The notes beneath the pieces are model-generated. The model ran no database searches. It had not been told where the DNA came from and worked only from the letters and a program-made list of their open reading frames with translations. From assembly GCF_001757995.1 (NCBI RefSeq), contig NZ_LXLV01000057.1:1-64000 (forward strand): a stretch of DNA of 64,000 nt, in the 5' to 3' direction. Below, one piece after another: positions 34,789-44,433 of the stretch. A program made the position numbers and the translations under genes. Position 1 is the first letter of the stretch. Every line of letters starts with the position of its first letter. This stretch comes from Bacillus mycoides (GTDB taxonomy: Bacteria; Bacillota; Bacilli; Bacillales; Bacillaceae_G).

Positions 34789-36690
34789 TTATCCTCTATT
34801 CTTTCTTATTTCTTTTTCAATTTTACGAAGCGCTTTTTTCGATCCGCGCTCAATATCATGTTGCATTTTTCTTTCTTTATAATCAACAAATAGTGTATTT
34901 AAATCATATCCTTCTGGGTATAGTTCTTTCGCCGCTACCTCTAAAGTAATACGTTTTACATTCACTTCAACAAATTCACCGTTATAATATACAACGACAT
35001 TATAGAAATTATCTTTTTCCTTATAGATGATACCAAAATCATCATGATCCAATAAATTCACACGGTCGCCGATTTTATATTCATAGTCATTTTCTCTTTT
35101 TTCTTGCACGAATTTCGGTTTTCTAATTTTACTTTCATTCACTTTTTCTATAGCGTATTCTTTATTTCCCATATACTCTTTCGCTCTTTGCAGTACATGT
35201 TCTCTCACATTCATTTTATTCGCAATCCAAAGTGCATTACTTTCACCTGATTTACCGATTACTAATTTATAAAGTGGTTCTAGTGTCTCACTATTAAATT
35301 GCATCGCTGCATTCATAAAATCATCATGCATTTCTGAGAATCGTTTAATTTCACCATAATGTGTACTCGCAACTGTAATACATCCCGCAAGATAAAACTC
35401 CTCTAAAATAGAAATTGCAAGTGCTGCCCCTTCATTCGGTTCAGTCCCGCTTCCTATTTCGTCAAATAACAGTAACGTATTATTATTTGACATTCTCATG
35501 ATTTCGGAAAGATTTTTCATATGAGATGAAAATGTACTTAGTGCATTTTCGATACTTTGATTATCACCAATGTCTACAAATACATTTTCGAAAATAGCAA
35601 TTTCTGTTTCTTTATCTCCAGCGATATGAAGGCCTGACATTGTCGCTAATGTTAACAATCCGATTGTTTTTAGCACAATTGTTTTCCCGCCCGCATTTGG
35701 CCCTGTAATAATTAAACTTCGGTAGTTTTGACCGATTTCAAAGTTTAATGGTACTACTTTTCCACTTAAAAGCGGATGCTTACAATTCACTAAATGAATG
35801 TAGCCATGATCATTTAATTTCGGCTCTATTCCATCGATTGATTTACTAAACTTCGCTTTCGCAAATACCATATCATATTGGCTAATCAATTCCATATTAA
35901 TTTTTATATGATAAATATTTTCTAATACCATTCCTGATAAAGTCGCTAAAATTTGATACTCTTCCATCGCTTCTTCTGCTTTCAAACTTGCGAGTTCTAC
36001 ATTTAGCTTTGTAACCGTATGTGGTTCTATAAATACAGTAGAACCTTTTGCAGATGCTTCAACAATACTTCCGGCAACTTGATTTTTGTAGGTAGATTTG
36101 ATCGGAATCGTATAGCGATCATCCTTTTTACTAATAAAGAATTCCTGAATATACTTCTTATTTGCACTACTATTTAAAAACTTCGTTAAACGTTCTTTTA
36201 TTTTCCCATCAACAGAATCAATGTTATTTCGAATTCGTTTTAACTCTTTACTAGCCGCTGCATCAATGCTATTTCCTTTAATTGAAAAGTTAATTTCCTC
36301 TTCAATACTTTTAAATTCAGTCATTGAATTTGCATAAGAAGCTAATACAGGCGCAAAAAATTCTTTATCTAGCATAAACTTTTTAATCTTTCTACATCCA
36401 CGTAAAAAGTCTGAAACGCTCACTAACTCTGCTGGATCTAAAATCATCCCTTTTTCTAATTTTTGAATTGTACTAGCGATATTGGATATTCCGAAAAAAG
36501 GCACATGCCCTTCTGCATCTACTATAGCTCGTGCTTCTGTCGTTTCATTTAAGCGATTTCTCACTACTTTTATACTCGTACTCGGCTCTAATTTATTTAA
36601 TAATTCCTTACCTAATCCACTTACACAATATGATTTCACTATTTCCATTAATTCGTTATATTGTAACTTTTCAAAAGTCATCGTATTCAT
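34789..36690 (-). CDS. MutS2-like ATPase without Smr nuclease domain
   Basis: The 633-residue protein has MutS2-type core helices (NFSIKGNSIDAAASKELKRI; RYTIPIKSTYKNQVAG), Walker A GPNAGGKT at 330-337, Walker B LLLFDEIGSGTEPNEGAAL and STHYGEIKRF. After a KIGDRVNLL KOW-like segment it ends, whereas MutS2 proper (~780 residues) continues with an Smr nuclease domain. It is thus a shorter paralog, perhaps acting on ribosomes or recombination intermediates by ATPase-driven clamping. The start is at 36690, with GAGGAG upstream. It is 6 bp upstream of the GNAT pseudogene, likely one operon. Confidence 0.85.
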   Translation of the reverse strand: MNTMTFEKLQYNELMEIVKSYCVSGLGKELLNKLEPSTSIKVVRNRLNETTEARAIVDAEGHVPFFGISNIASTIQKLEKGMILDPAELVSVSDFLRGCRKIKKFMLDKEFFAPVLASYANSMTEFKSIEEEINFSIKGNSIDAAASKELKRIRNNIDSVDGKIKERLTKFLNSSANKKYIQEFFISKKDDRYTIPIKSTYKNQVAGSIVEASAKGSTVFIEPHTVTKLNVELASLKAEEAMEEYQILATLSGMVLENIYHIKINMELISQYDMVFAKAKFSKSIDGIEPKLNDHGYIHLVNCKHPLLSGKVVPLNFEIGQNYRSLIITGPNAGGKTIVLKTIGLLTLATMSGLHIAGDKETEIAIFENVFVDIGDNQSIENALSTFSSHMKNLSEIMRMSNNNTLLLFDEIGSGTEPNEGAALAISILEEFYLAGCITVASTHYGEIKRFSEMHDDFMNAAMQFNSETLEPLYKLVIGKSGESNALWIANKMNVREHVLQRAKEYMGNKEYAIEKVNESKIRKPKFVQEKRENDYEYKIGDRVNLLDHDDFGIIYKEKDNFYNVVVYYNGEFVEVNVKRITLEVAAKELYPEGYDLNTLFVDYKERKMQHDIERGSKKALRKIEKEIRKNRG

Positions 36691-36726
36691 TTTGTTTCTC
36701 CTCACTATGATTGGTTTTTATCATCA

Positions 36727-36938
36727 ATGAAGATACCTACTCATTAGATTCCAATGAGTTCTACATTATTCAATTCCCATTTTTATACATTAAAAATATA
36801 CACAAAAAAGCTGCGGGGATACCGCAGCTTTTACATTTACAAGGCAAGTGTAATAACGTATAAGGAAATAAGCCATCTAAAAAGTATATGGCAATCCCTA
36901 TTATTACACGCTTTATAAAGTATTGTAGGTATCTTCAT
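36727..36938. repeat. Nested inverted-repeat element (MITE- or RNA-like)
   Basis: Perfect 14-bp terminal inverted repeats ATGAAGATACCTAC (36727-36740) and GTAGGTATCTTCAT (36925-36938) bound a 212-bp non-coding segment. Inside are a hairpin with arms CTCATT/AATGAG, a terminator (36805-36832), and a second stem GTGTAATAA (36848-36856) / TTATTACAC (36901-36909) enclosing GCCAT/ATGGC. No coding frame. It resembles a miniature mobile element of the kind scattered in B. cereus genomes or a structured RNA. Confidence 0.45.
36805..36832 (-). terminator. Hairpin terminator inside the repeat element
   Basis: AAAAAGCTGCGG and CCGCAGCTTTT arms, A/T flanks on both sides. Located upstream of the MutS2-like gene, so it may end a transcript made within the element or from the right. 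Confidence 0.55.
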
Positions 36939-37181
36939 AGGTTTCGAAATAAATGCATGACAAAATTAGGGGTATGATGTACATAAAAATCCCCTGGTCT
37001 TATCCGATTTATTTCATTAAATTTTTCCTATTTAGTACCTACCGCACTCACAAAAAGCACCTCTCATTAATTTATATTATAGTCATTGAAATCTAATTTA
37101 CTGAAATCATCATACTATATGTTTTGCAAGAAGTAAAGGTGTCAGACTATTGCCTTTCACACCTGAGGAAGGTCCCTTTTT
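36939..37181. other. Intergenic, no gene seen
   Basis: Contains a small stem AGGGG...CCCCT (about 36968-36995) and the 3' flank of the lipoprotein gene with a repeat AGGTGT/ACACCT (about 37138-37163) that could be a weak terminator. Confidence 0.35.
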
Positions 37182-37898
37182 TCACTTCGTAGACTGTAAA
37201 ACTTTCATATATTCAGCCTTTTTCTCAAGGGTCTTTTTCGCATCTTCAGCCGTTAATATATAATCTACCGCAATATGTTGTAATACTTCCTTATTAGCAT
37301 TTGGCAACTGAATCGTAATATCATCCACACTACTCTTACTATCTTCAATCGTTTTATTAAATTCCTGAATACTTCTTGCAACCCCAGCTAATGTCTCCAT
37401 ATGTGCACGGTTGTTTAAATCCAAAAAGATATTACTTCTGAAAACCGCCGTAACATAATGCTTCGGATGTTTCTTCGCTATTTCTTTCTCAGTATTTTTA
37501 TCGAAAACAGTATCCCCCGCCTGTATTTGATCGAAAATAAGGATAGTATTATTCTCTTTTTTTTCATAATATGTATTGAATCTTTCTTGTAAATCATTCG
37601 CTTCTTTTTTTATTTTATAGTTATCATTATTTACTTTTGGAGAGATTTGTCCCTCGAAAGAAAGTTGAAATTGCAAATACGGTTCATCGACTTGCTGTAC
37701 AGAAACTATCCGCCACTTTGGACCAAGGAAATCTTTTCCGCTATCCAGTGTTTCAACTTGGTTTAGTTTAACAGAAATACCATACTCCGATTTTGTATAA
37801 CTTTGTGCTTTTTGTTCAAGTTCTTCATCCGTTATATCACATGATGTTAATAGTAATAAAATAAATACTATGCTATATTTCATTTTTGTTTTTTTCAT
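37182..37898 (-). CDS. Lipoprotein of unknown function
   Basis: The 238-residue protein has a lipoprotein signal (MKKTKMKYSIVFILLLLTSC) with lipid-modified Cys20. The mature part is charged and mixed alpha/beta (SVKLNQVETLDSG, QLSFEGQISPK, ELQKEANDLQERF-like helix). It is not recognised; Bacillus species have many such DUF lipoproteins. AAGGAGAGG precedes the ATG. An upstream dyad cluster (38086-38120) may regulate it. Confidence 0.7.
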   Translation of the reverse strand: MKKTKMKYSIVFILLLLTSCDITDEELEQKAQSYTKSEYGISVKLNQVETLDSGKDFLGPKWRIVSVQQVDEPYLQFQLSFEGQISPKVNNDNYKIKKEANDLQERFNTYYEKKENNTILIFDQIQAGDTVFDKNTEKEIAKKHPKHYVTAVFRSNIFLDLNNRAHMETLAGVARSIQEFNKTIEDSKSSVDDITIQLPNANKEVLQHIAVDYILTAEDAKKTLEKKAEYMKVLQSTK

Positions 37899-38085
37899 AT
37901 TTCCTCTCCTTTCGCTACTACTGCCTATACAGAAATGTCCTTATAGATTTGAAATTACAATGTATATAAAAAACTTCTTCTAATAATTGCTACACCACTT
38001 TGTCTTCTCTGACATTAATAATAAAAATTCATCATCTTGCTTTAGAAAGCCCTAATAACTATAAGTGTAAAAACACCCAATTACC

Positions 38086-38121
38086 TGTAAAATTACACTT
38101 ATAGTGTAATTTTACACTATA
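38086..38121. promoter_or_regulatory. Overlapping perfect dyads, operator candidate
   Basis: TGTAAAATTACACT (38086-38099) and AGTGTAATTTTACA (38103-38116) are perfect 14-bp inverted repeats. The right half is itself a palindrome, ATAGTGTAA-TT-TTACACTAT (38101-38120). A further GTGTAAAA occurs at about 38064. It is 190 bp upstream of the lipoprotein start. Confidence 0.4.
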
Positions 38122-38239
38122 ACCATTTTATCGTAAAGCAAATTTAATCTATTTTTTAAAGAGGAAAAATCACGTTAAAAAAATACTAATATTTATTTCT
38201 ATAGCAATCACAATACGATTTTTATTATTATAAGTAACG

Positions 38240-38533
38240 ATATACAAATCTTTTACATTCAAAATTCGGAATTACGCTATAACTATTCAAGCCTTGCAAT
38301 TTACAGCAAGGCTTCTTAATTTCCAGCAGGGATTTTTTTCAATTTGTTGTATTTCATAGTTATATAGGAATATAACTCATATTTAGAAAGGAAATGAATA
38401 TGACTGAACTTAAAGATCGACTACAAGTAGCTGATAAAGAGAAATGGGATTCAACGGATATTTACCATATAATTGAAGATTAGGGAAGCGATTTTCATAA
38501 AATTGAAGTATTAACGAAAGAATTACACGAGTT
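38240..38533 (+). repeat. Direct repeat copy 1: nat 3' end to pepF 5' end, decayed
   Basis: This 294-bp segment matches 41281-41574 throughout: the last 13 codons of nat (YTNLLHSKFGITL, stop 38280-38282), the following terminator hairpin (AGCCTTGC/GCAAGGCT, here with changes), the promoter/ribosome-binding stretch, and the first ~45 codons of pepF. Similarity starts and ends abruptly at both sides. Confidence 0.85.
38400..38533 (+). pseudogene. pepF 5' remnant
   Basis: Starts MTELKDRLQVADKEKWDSTD like intact pepF, then a Trp codon is TAG (38481-38483). Homology continues out to 38533 and then stops. No function expected. Confidence 0.85.
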
Positions 38534-38680
38534 GGTGGGGGTTCTGGGGTAAGAGCTACATCCGCCAGAACTGATCTATTACCTTTAAACCAAGGAGATG
38601 TTCTTCGAGTACGAATAAGAGAAGCCACGGGTGACATTATTTATTCCAACGCATCTCTTGTTGTTTCAAAAGTCGACTAG
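38534..38680 (+). pseudogene. C-terminal remnant of an unrelated protein fused at the pepF' junction
   Basis: From 38534 the frame encodes GGGSGVRATSARTDLLPLNQ and then GDVLRVRIREATGDIIYSNASLVVSKVD-like residues to TAG at 38678-38680. The pattern 'LPLNQGD.L.VR....GD' is that of the final strands of a jelly-roll surface or exosporium-type protein. No start is left. Confidence 0.55.
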
Positions 38681-38774
38681 TTCATTTATTAAAATAAGGA
38701 TTTAGGAATGATAACAATATAAAAAGAAGAGGAAAACTTATATTTCAGTCTGCCCCTTCTTTTTCATCACAAAT
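38681..38774 (-). terminator. 3' region of amylase gene with weak hairpin
   Basis: AAAAAGAAGAGG (about 38720-38731) and CCCCTTCTTTTT (about 38753-38764) pair imperfectly just past the amylase stop and would act as its terminator. Confidence 0.45.
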
Positions 38775-40393
<1,619 letters not shown>

Positions 40394-40531
40394 GTAGTAA
40401 TCTTTTAATCTCTCACATTATTTTTCATGTAACTTCACATATTCCACGAGTACCCCCCACATAGTTTTAATTTCACATCTTATTCAAGATTGTTTACAAT
40501 TTACCTATAAAATCATAACGGAGGGATTTTC

Positions 40532-41323
40532 ATGACAAACTTTCAAAAACAATTTTTCGTACGATTAAATATAGAAGAAAAAGAAGCAGTTTCATTTGAA
40601 GATTTATCTCACATTATGTATGCAATGTCACAATCTGTCCCTTTTGAAAACTTAAATATTCTCGAAAACAACTTTACAGAAATATCAAAAGAAAATCTAA
40701 AAGAAAAAATTTTAATAAACAACCGTGGCGGTCTTTGTTATGAACTAAATCCGGCTATGTATTACTTCCTTAAAGACTCTGGATTCGATGTTCATTTAGT
40801 TTCAGGGACAGTTTATAACGCTGCTAATTCTATATGGGCTGTCGATTCTGGACATATCGCAACCGTTTTAAAACATCATCATGAACTTTATTTAATTGAA
40901 GTTGGATTCGGATCATACTTACCTCTTGCTCCTGTTCCTTTCTCAAGTGAAGTCGTTCACTCCGTTACAGGAGATTATCGTATTCGTAAAGAAGTGACCG
41001 AAAAGGGAAACTACATTTTAGAGATGCGTAAAAATAATGAGTTTTTGGATCAATCTTCTGCTGATGATTGGACGTTAGGCTATGCATTTTATTTAGAAGA
41101 AGTGGATGAAGAAAAAGCAAATGCAGCACAAAAAATTATCGTTGAACATGATGGCTCACCATTTAATAAAGTACCTCTTATTGTAAAACTAACTGAAGAT
41201 GGGCATGCATCTTTAACAAAGGATAGTCTGACAATAGTGAAAAACGGTAAAAAAACGAAAGAAACCGTTACAGATGCGCAATATACAAATCTTTTACATT
41301 CAAAATTCGGAATTACATTATAA
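40532..41323 (+). CDS. nat: Arylamine N-acetyltransferase with Cys-His-Glu triad
   Basis: The 263-residue NAT has the nucleophile Cys69 in NRGGLCYELN, His108 in DSGHIATVL and, at the third triad position, Glu123 in LIEVGFGSYL where nearly all NATs have Asp (VDVGFG). A B. cereus NAT with this Cys-His-Glu triad has been characterised as active, and this gene matches that description. It transfers acetyl from acetyl-CoA to aromatic amines and hydrazines. CGGAGGG precedes the ATG. It is 117 bp upstream of pepF; its last codons also occur as a duplicate at 38240. Confidence 0.92.
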   Translation: MTNFQKQFFVRLNIEEKEAVSFEDLSHIMYAMSQSVPFENLNILENNFTEISKENLKEKILINNRGGLCYELNPAMYYFLKDSGFDVHLVSGTVYNAANSIWAVDSGHIATVLKHHHELYLIEVGFGSYLPLAPVPFSSEVVHSVTGDYRIRKEVTEKGNYILEMRKNNEFLDQSSADDWTLGYAFYLEEVDEEKANAAQKIIVEHDGSPFNKVPLIVKLTEDGHASLTKDSLTIVKNGKKTKETVTDAQYTNLLHSKFGITL

Positions 41324-41574
41324 TTTTTTAAGCCTTGCCATTTTAGCAAGGCTTTTTAATTTCCAGCAGGGATTTTTTGCAATTTGTTGTATTTCATAGT
41401 TATATAGGAATATAACTACATATTTAGAAAGGAAATGATTATGACAGAACTTAAAGATCGACTACAAGTAGCTGATAAAGAAAAATGGGATTTAACGGAC
41501 ATTTACCATACGATTGAAGATTGGGAAAACGATTTTCATAAAATTGAAGTATTAACGAATGAACTACACGAGTT
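41281..41574 (+). repeat. Direct repeat copy 2 (intact source segment)
   Basis: The functional counterpart of 38240-38533, spanning the nat end, terminator and pepF start. Confidence 0.85.
41330..41356 (+). terminator. Terminator after nat
   Basis: AGCCTTGC (41331-41338) and GCAAGGCT (41346-41353) followed by T5. Confidence 0.75.
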
Positions 41575-43228
41575 TAATGGAAATATTCACGATGGCAATA
41601 GTTTATTAGCTTATTTAACAAAGAGTGAAGAAATATCTAGCATAATATCTTTAATGTTCGCTTATGCACGATTACAATCCGATCTTGATACACGCGATAC
41701 TGACGCTCAATCCCTTGTCGATAAAGTATCACAATTACACGTGAAAGTAAGTGCGGCTAAATCTTTCTTTTCCCCATTCTTACTTAGCGTAGATGAAAAC
41801 ACATTACATGCTTACATAGAAGAAGCAGAAGGCTTACAATATTATAAAGAAGACTTATTTGAATTATACCGTTATAAAAAACACGTTTTGAATAAAGATC
41901 AAGAAGAGATTTTATCACAAATGGGCGAAGCACTCTCCTCCCCGCAGCATACATTTGGCATGTTGAATAATGCAGATATAATTTTTGGTGAAGTGACTAC
42001 TGATGATGGAGAAACAGTAAACTTAACACGCGGAATGTATGCAAAGTTAATAGAAGATGAAAATCGCGAGAAACGTAAAGAAGCTTATAAAGCTTATTAC
42101 AAACCATATGTTCAGTTAAAAAACTCTATCGCTTCTACTCTATCTGCTGCTATTAAAAATAATGTTACCGTTTCAAAGCTAAGAAAATACCCATCAGCTT
42201 TAGAAAAATCATTATTTGGCGATATGGTTCCGAAAGAAGTATATGAAAATTTAATCGATACGACGAAAAAAAACATTCAATCATTACATACATATAATGA
42301 ACTTAGAAAAGAAAAATTAAATGTAGATGAACTAAGACAATACGACTTGAGTGTTGATTTAGTAAAAGGTGTAAAGCAAGACATTCCATACGACGAAGCG
42401 TTTGACATAATGATCGCGTCACTAGCTCCTTTAGGTGAAGAATATATCGAAACATTAAAAAGCTTTAAAGATAAACGCTATATAGACGTGAGAGAAACAC
42501 CTGGAAAACGTTCTGGCGCTTATAACTTTGGTGTATACGGTGTTCATCCTTTCATTCTTTTAAATCATCACGATGATTTAAATAGCCTTTTCACTCTAAC
42601 TCATGAATGTGGCCACGGTATGCATACGCATTACTCACACGGATACCAACCAAGAATTTCTGCACACTATACTATCTTTGTTGCAGAAGTCGCTTCTACA
42701 GTAAATGAAGTGTTATTAATTCACTATTTATTAAAAGAAGCAAAAGAAACGAACGTGCGTAATCATTTAATTAACCATTTTATCGAGAGCTTTAAAGGTA
42801 CTTTCTTTACACAAATCATGTTTGCTGAGTTTGAAAAAATCACACATGAAATGGCTCAGCAAGGTAAACCATTAAATGCCCAAGTCTTTAATGAAATTTA
42901 TGAAAAGTTATTTAGAGAATATAATGGCGACTCCCTCGTATTTGACGAAGAAGTAAAATATGGCTGGTCTAGAATCCCTCATTTTTACCGTCCATTTTAC
43001 GTGTACAAATACACAACGGGCTTCGCCTCTGCAATCCAAATCGCCGATAAATTATTAAGCGGCGATCCAAATGCTCAGAAAAATTATATTGAATTCCTTA
43101 AAGGTGGAAGTTCTGACTATCCATTAAACCTACTGAAAAAAGCTGGCGTTGATTTAACTACGCCAGAACCGATTGAAAGTGCACTAAATCGTTTTAATGC
43201 ACTTGTTGAAGAGTTTTCAGCATTGTAG
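41441..43228 (+). CDS. pepF: Oligoendopeptidase F (M3 metallopeptidase)
   Basis: The 595-residue protein matches PepF: VDKVSQLHVKVSAAKSFFSP, GKRSGAYNFGVYGVHPFILL, the zinc motif LTHECGHGMH (HExxH type, HECGH) and the distal Glu region TVNEVLL. It degrades oligopeptides of ~7-17 residues in the cytoplasm. The start is set at the second ATG (41441), with AAAGGAAATG upstream. A dead copy of its 5' end is at 38400. Confidence 0.93.
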   Translation: MTELKDRLQVADKEKWDLTDIYHTIEDWENDFHKIEVLTNELHEFNGNIHDGNSLLAYLTKSEEISSIISLMFAYARLQSDLDTRDTDAQSLVDKVSQLHVKVSAAKSFFSPFLLSVDENTLHAYIEEAEGLQYYKEDLFELYRYKKHVLNKDQEEILSQMGEALSSPQHTFGMLNNADIIFGEVTTDDGETVNLTRGMYAKLIEDENREKRKEAYKAYYKPYVQLKNSIASTLSAAIKNNVTVSKLRKYPSALEKSLFGDMVPKEVYENLIDTTKKNIQSLHTYNELRKEKLNVDELRQYDLSVDLVKGVKQDIPYDEAFDIMIASLAPLGEEYIETLKSFKDKRYIDVRETPGKRSGAYNFGVYGVHPFILLNHHDDLNSLFTLTHECGHGMHTHYSHGYQPRISAHYTIFVAEVASTVNEVLLIHYLLKEAKETNVRNHLINHFIESFKGTFFTQIMFAEFEKITHEMAQQGKPLNAQVFNEIYEKLFREYNGDSLVFDEEVKYGWSRIPHFYRPFYVYKYTTGFASAIQIADKLLSGDPNAQKNYIEFLKGGSSDYPLNLLKKAGVDLTTPEPIESALNRFNALVEEFSAL

Positions 43229-43266
43229 AAAAAAGCATGCAGAGTATATGCTCTGCATGCTTTTTT
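43229..43266. terminator. Bidirectional terminator
   Basis: Perfect 16-bp arms AAAAAAGCATGCAGAG (43229-43244) and CTCTGCATGCTTTTTT (43251-43266), between convergent pepF and agmatine deiminase genes. Confidence 0.9.
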
Positions 43267-43279
43267 CATTTGAATCACT

Positions 43280-44326
43280 TTACTCTAAATGCTGCTGCGT
43301 CACACAATGAATCATACCACCATACGCATACAATTCATTTACATAAACACCAACAACTCTTCTACCTGGAAATTGCCCTTCAATAATTTGAATCCCTAAC
43401 TTATCATGTTCATCACCGTATATAGGAACCAATACAACTTCATTGCCAATATAAAAATTCAAATACGAACCTTTACAGTCTGCCTCTTTTACCACTTGTC
43501 TTGTTACAGGTACTGGGATGAGCTGAAATGGATTTCCATCTATATTTCTTGCTTGTCGCAATTCTTGATAATGTTTTTCTTGCGCCTCCAAAAGGTACGA
43601 CTCTCCTTCCCCAAAAGGATCATATTCATAAAGAATCGTATTTTCATTTACAAAACGTGCTGCACCATCAATATGGTAATCCGTATCTTCATCATAATTA
43701 TCCTCACCGCGAATACCAGTTATCCATATAAAATTCGTTACTCCCAAATACTTTGTTAACTCCATTTCAATCTCTTCCTGACTGAGTGTAGGATTTCGAT
43801 TCTCATTTATAATAGAAGTTTTCGCTGCCATTAAGGTCCCGTTTCCATTTATCTCAATTCCTCCACCTTCTAGACAGACACTAGATTCAACTTTTGGAAT
43901 ATTATACATTTCACTTATTTCGGCCGGAATAACAGCATCGTTTTCATACGGATATTTCTCCCCCCAACCATTAAATACCCAGTGTGTTAGGCGGAGATTT
44001 CCCTCTTTATCTTTTACAAATATCGGTCCATTATCTCTGATCCAAATATCATTAGTTTCTTGAATTAAGAAATCAATTTTAACCATATTCACTTTCGTTT
44101 CAATTAACTTCGATTGGACATGTGCTTTTTCTTCTTCATCATATACAACAATATGCACATTTTCTCCATAATGAAGCTCCTTTGCCATCGTTACCCAAAT
44201 ATCATCCAACTTAGCTCTGTAACCTTCACCTCTATGGGTTCTGTCATGAGGCCATTGGAGCCATGTCCCCTCATGCTTTTCCCACTCAGCAGGCATATAA
44301 AACAAACTATTTTCCATATTTCTCAT
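43280..44326 (-). CDS. aguA: Agmatine deiminase family enzyme, cytoplasmic
   Basis: The 348-residue protein begins MPAEWEKHEGTWLQWPHDRT. It has NDIWIRDNGPIFV, VCLEGGGIEINGNGT, the catalytic His/Asp motif DYHIDGAARF and the nucleophile Cys in GGMIHCVTQQ. This is the peptidyl-arginine-deiminase (PAD) fold of AguA enzymes, which convert agmatine to N-carbamoylputrescine and ammonia. AAGGGG precedes the ATG. No partner amidase (AguB) is adjacent. Two further paralogs lie within 8 kb (47119, 50198). Confidence 0.85.
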   Translation of the reverse strand: MRNMENSLFYMPAEWEKHEGTWLQWPHDRTHRGEGYRAKLDDIWVTMAKELHYGENVHIVVYDEEEKAHVQSKLIETKVNMVKIDFLIQETNDIWIRDNGPIFVKDKEGNLRLTHWVFNGWGEKYPYENDAVIPAEISEMYNIPKVESSVCLEGGGIEINGNGTLMAAKTSIINENRNPTLSQEEIEMELTKYLGVTNFIWITGIRGEDNYDEDTDYHIDGAARFVNENTILYEYDPFGEGESYLLEAQEKHYQELRQARNIDGNPFQLIPVPVTRQVVKEADCKGSYLNFYIGNEVVLVPIYGDEHDKLGIQIIEGQFPGRRVVGVYVNELYAYGGMIHCVTQQHLE

Positions 44327-44433
44327 ACATGTTCACCCCTTTTCTGAATGTACGTCCAGTCTATACTTTGACATCGTGTTAAGGTCAACAGGAATATATT
44401 CATTTACTTGTAGCAACTTTATAAGGTGACTCT

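Noticed and set aside
36848-36909. Possible riboswitch
   Set aside because: The stems do not match any riboswitch class I can recall and no gene follows in a suitable orientation and distance.
38410-38637. 75-residue minus-strand frame over the pepF remnant
   Set aside because: It is antisense to the pepF-prime/C-terminal-fragment fusion and has no start signal.
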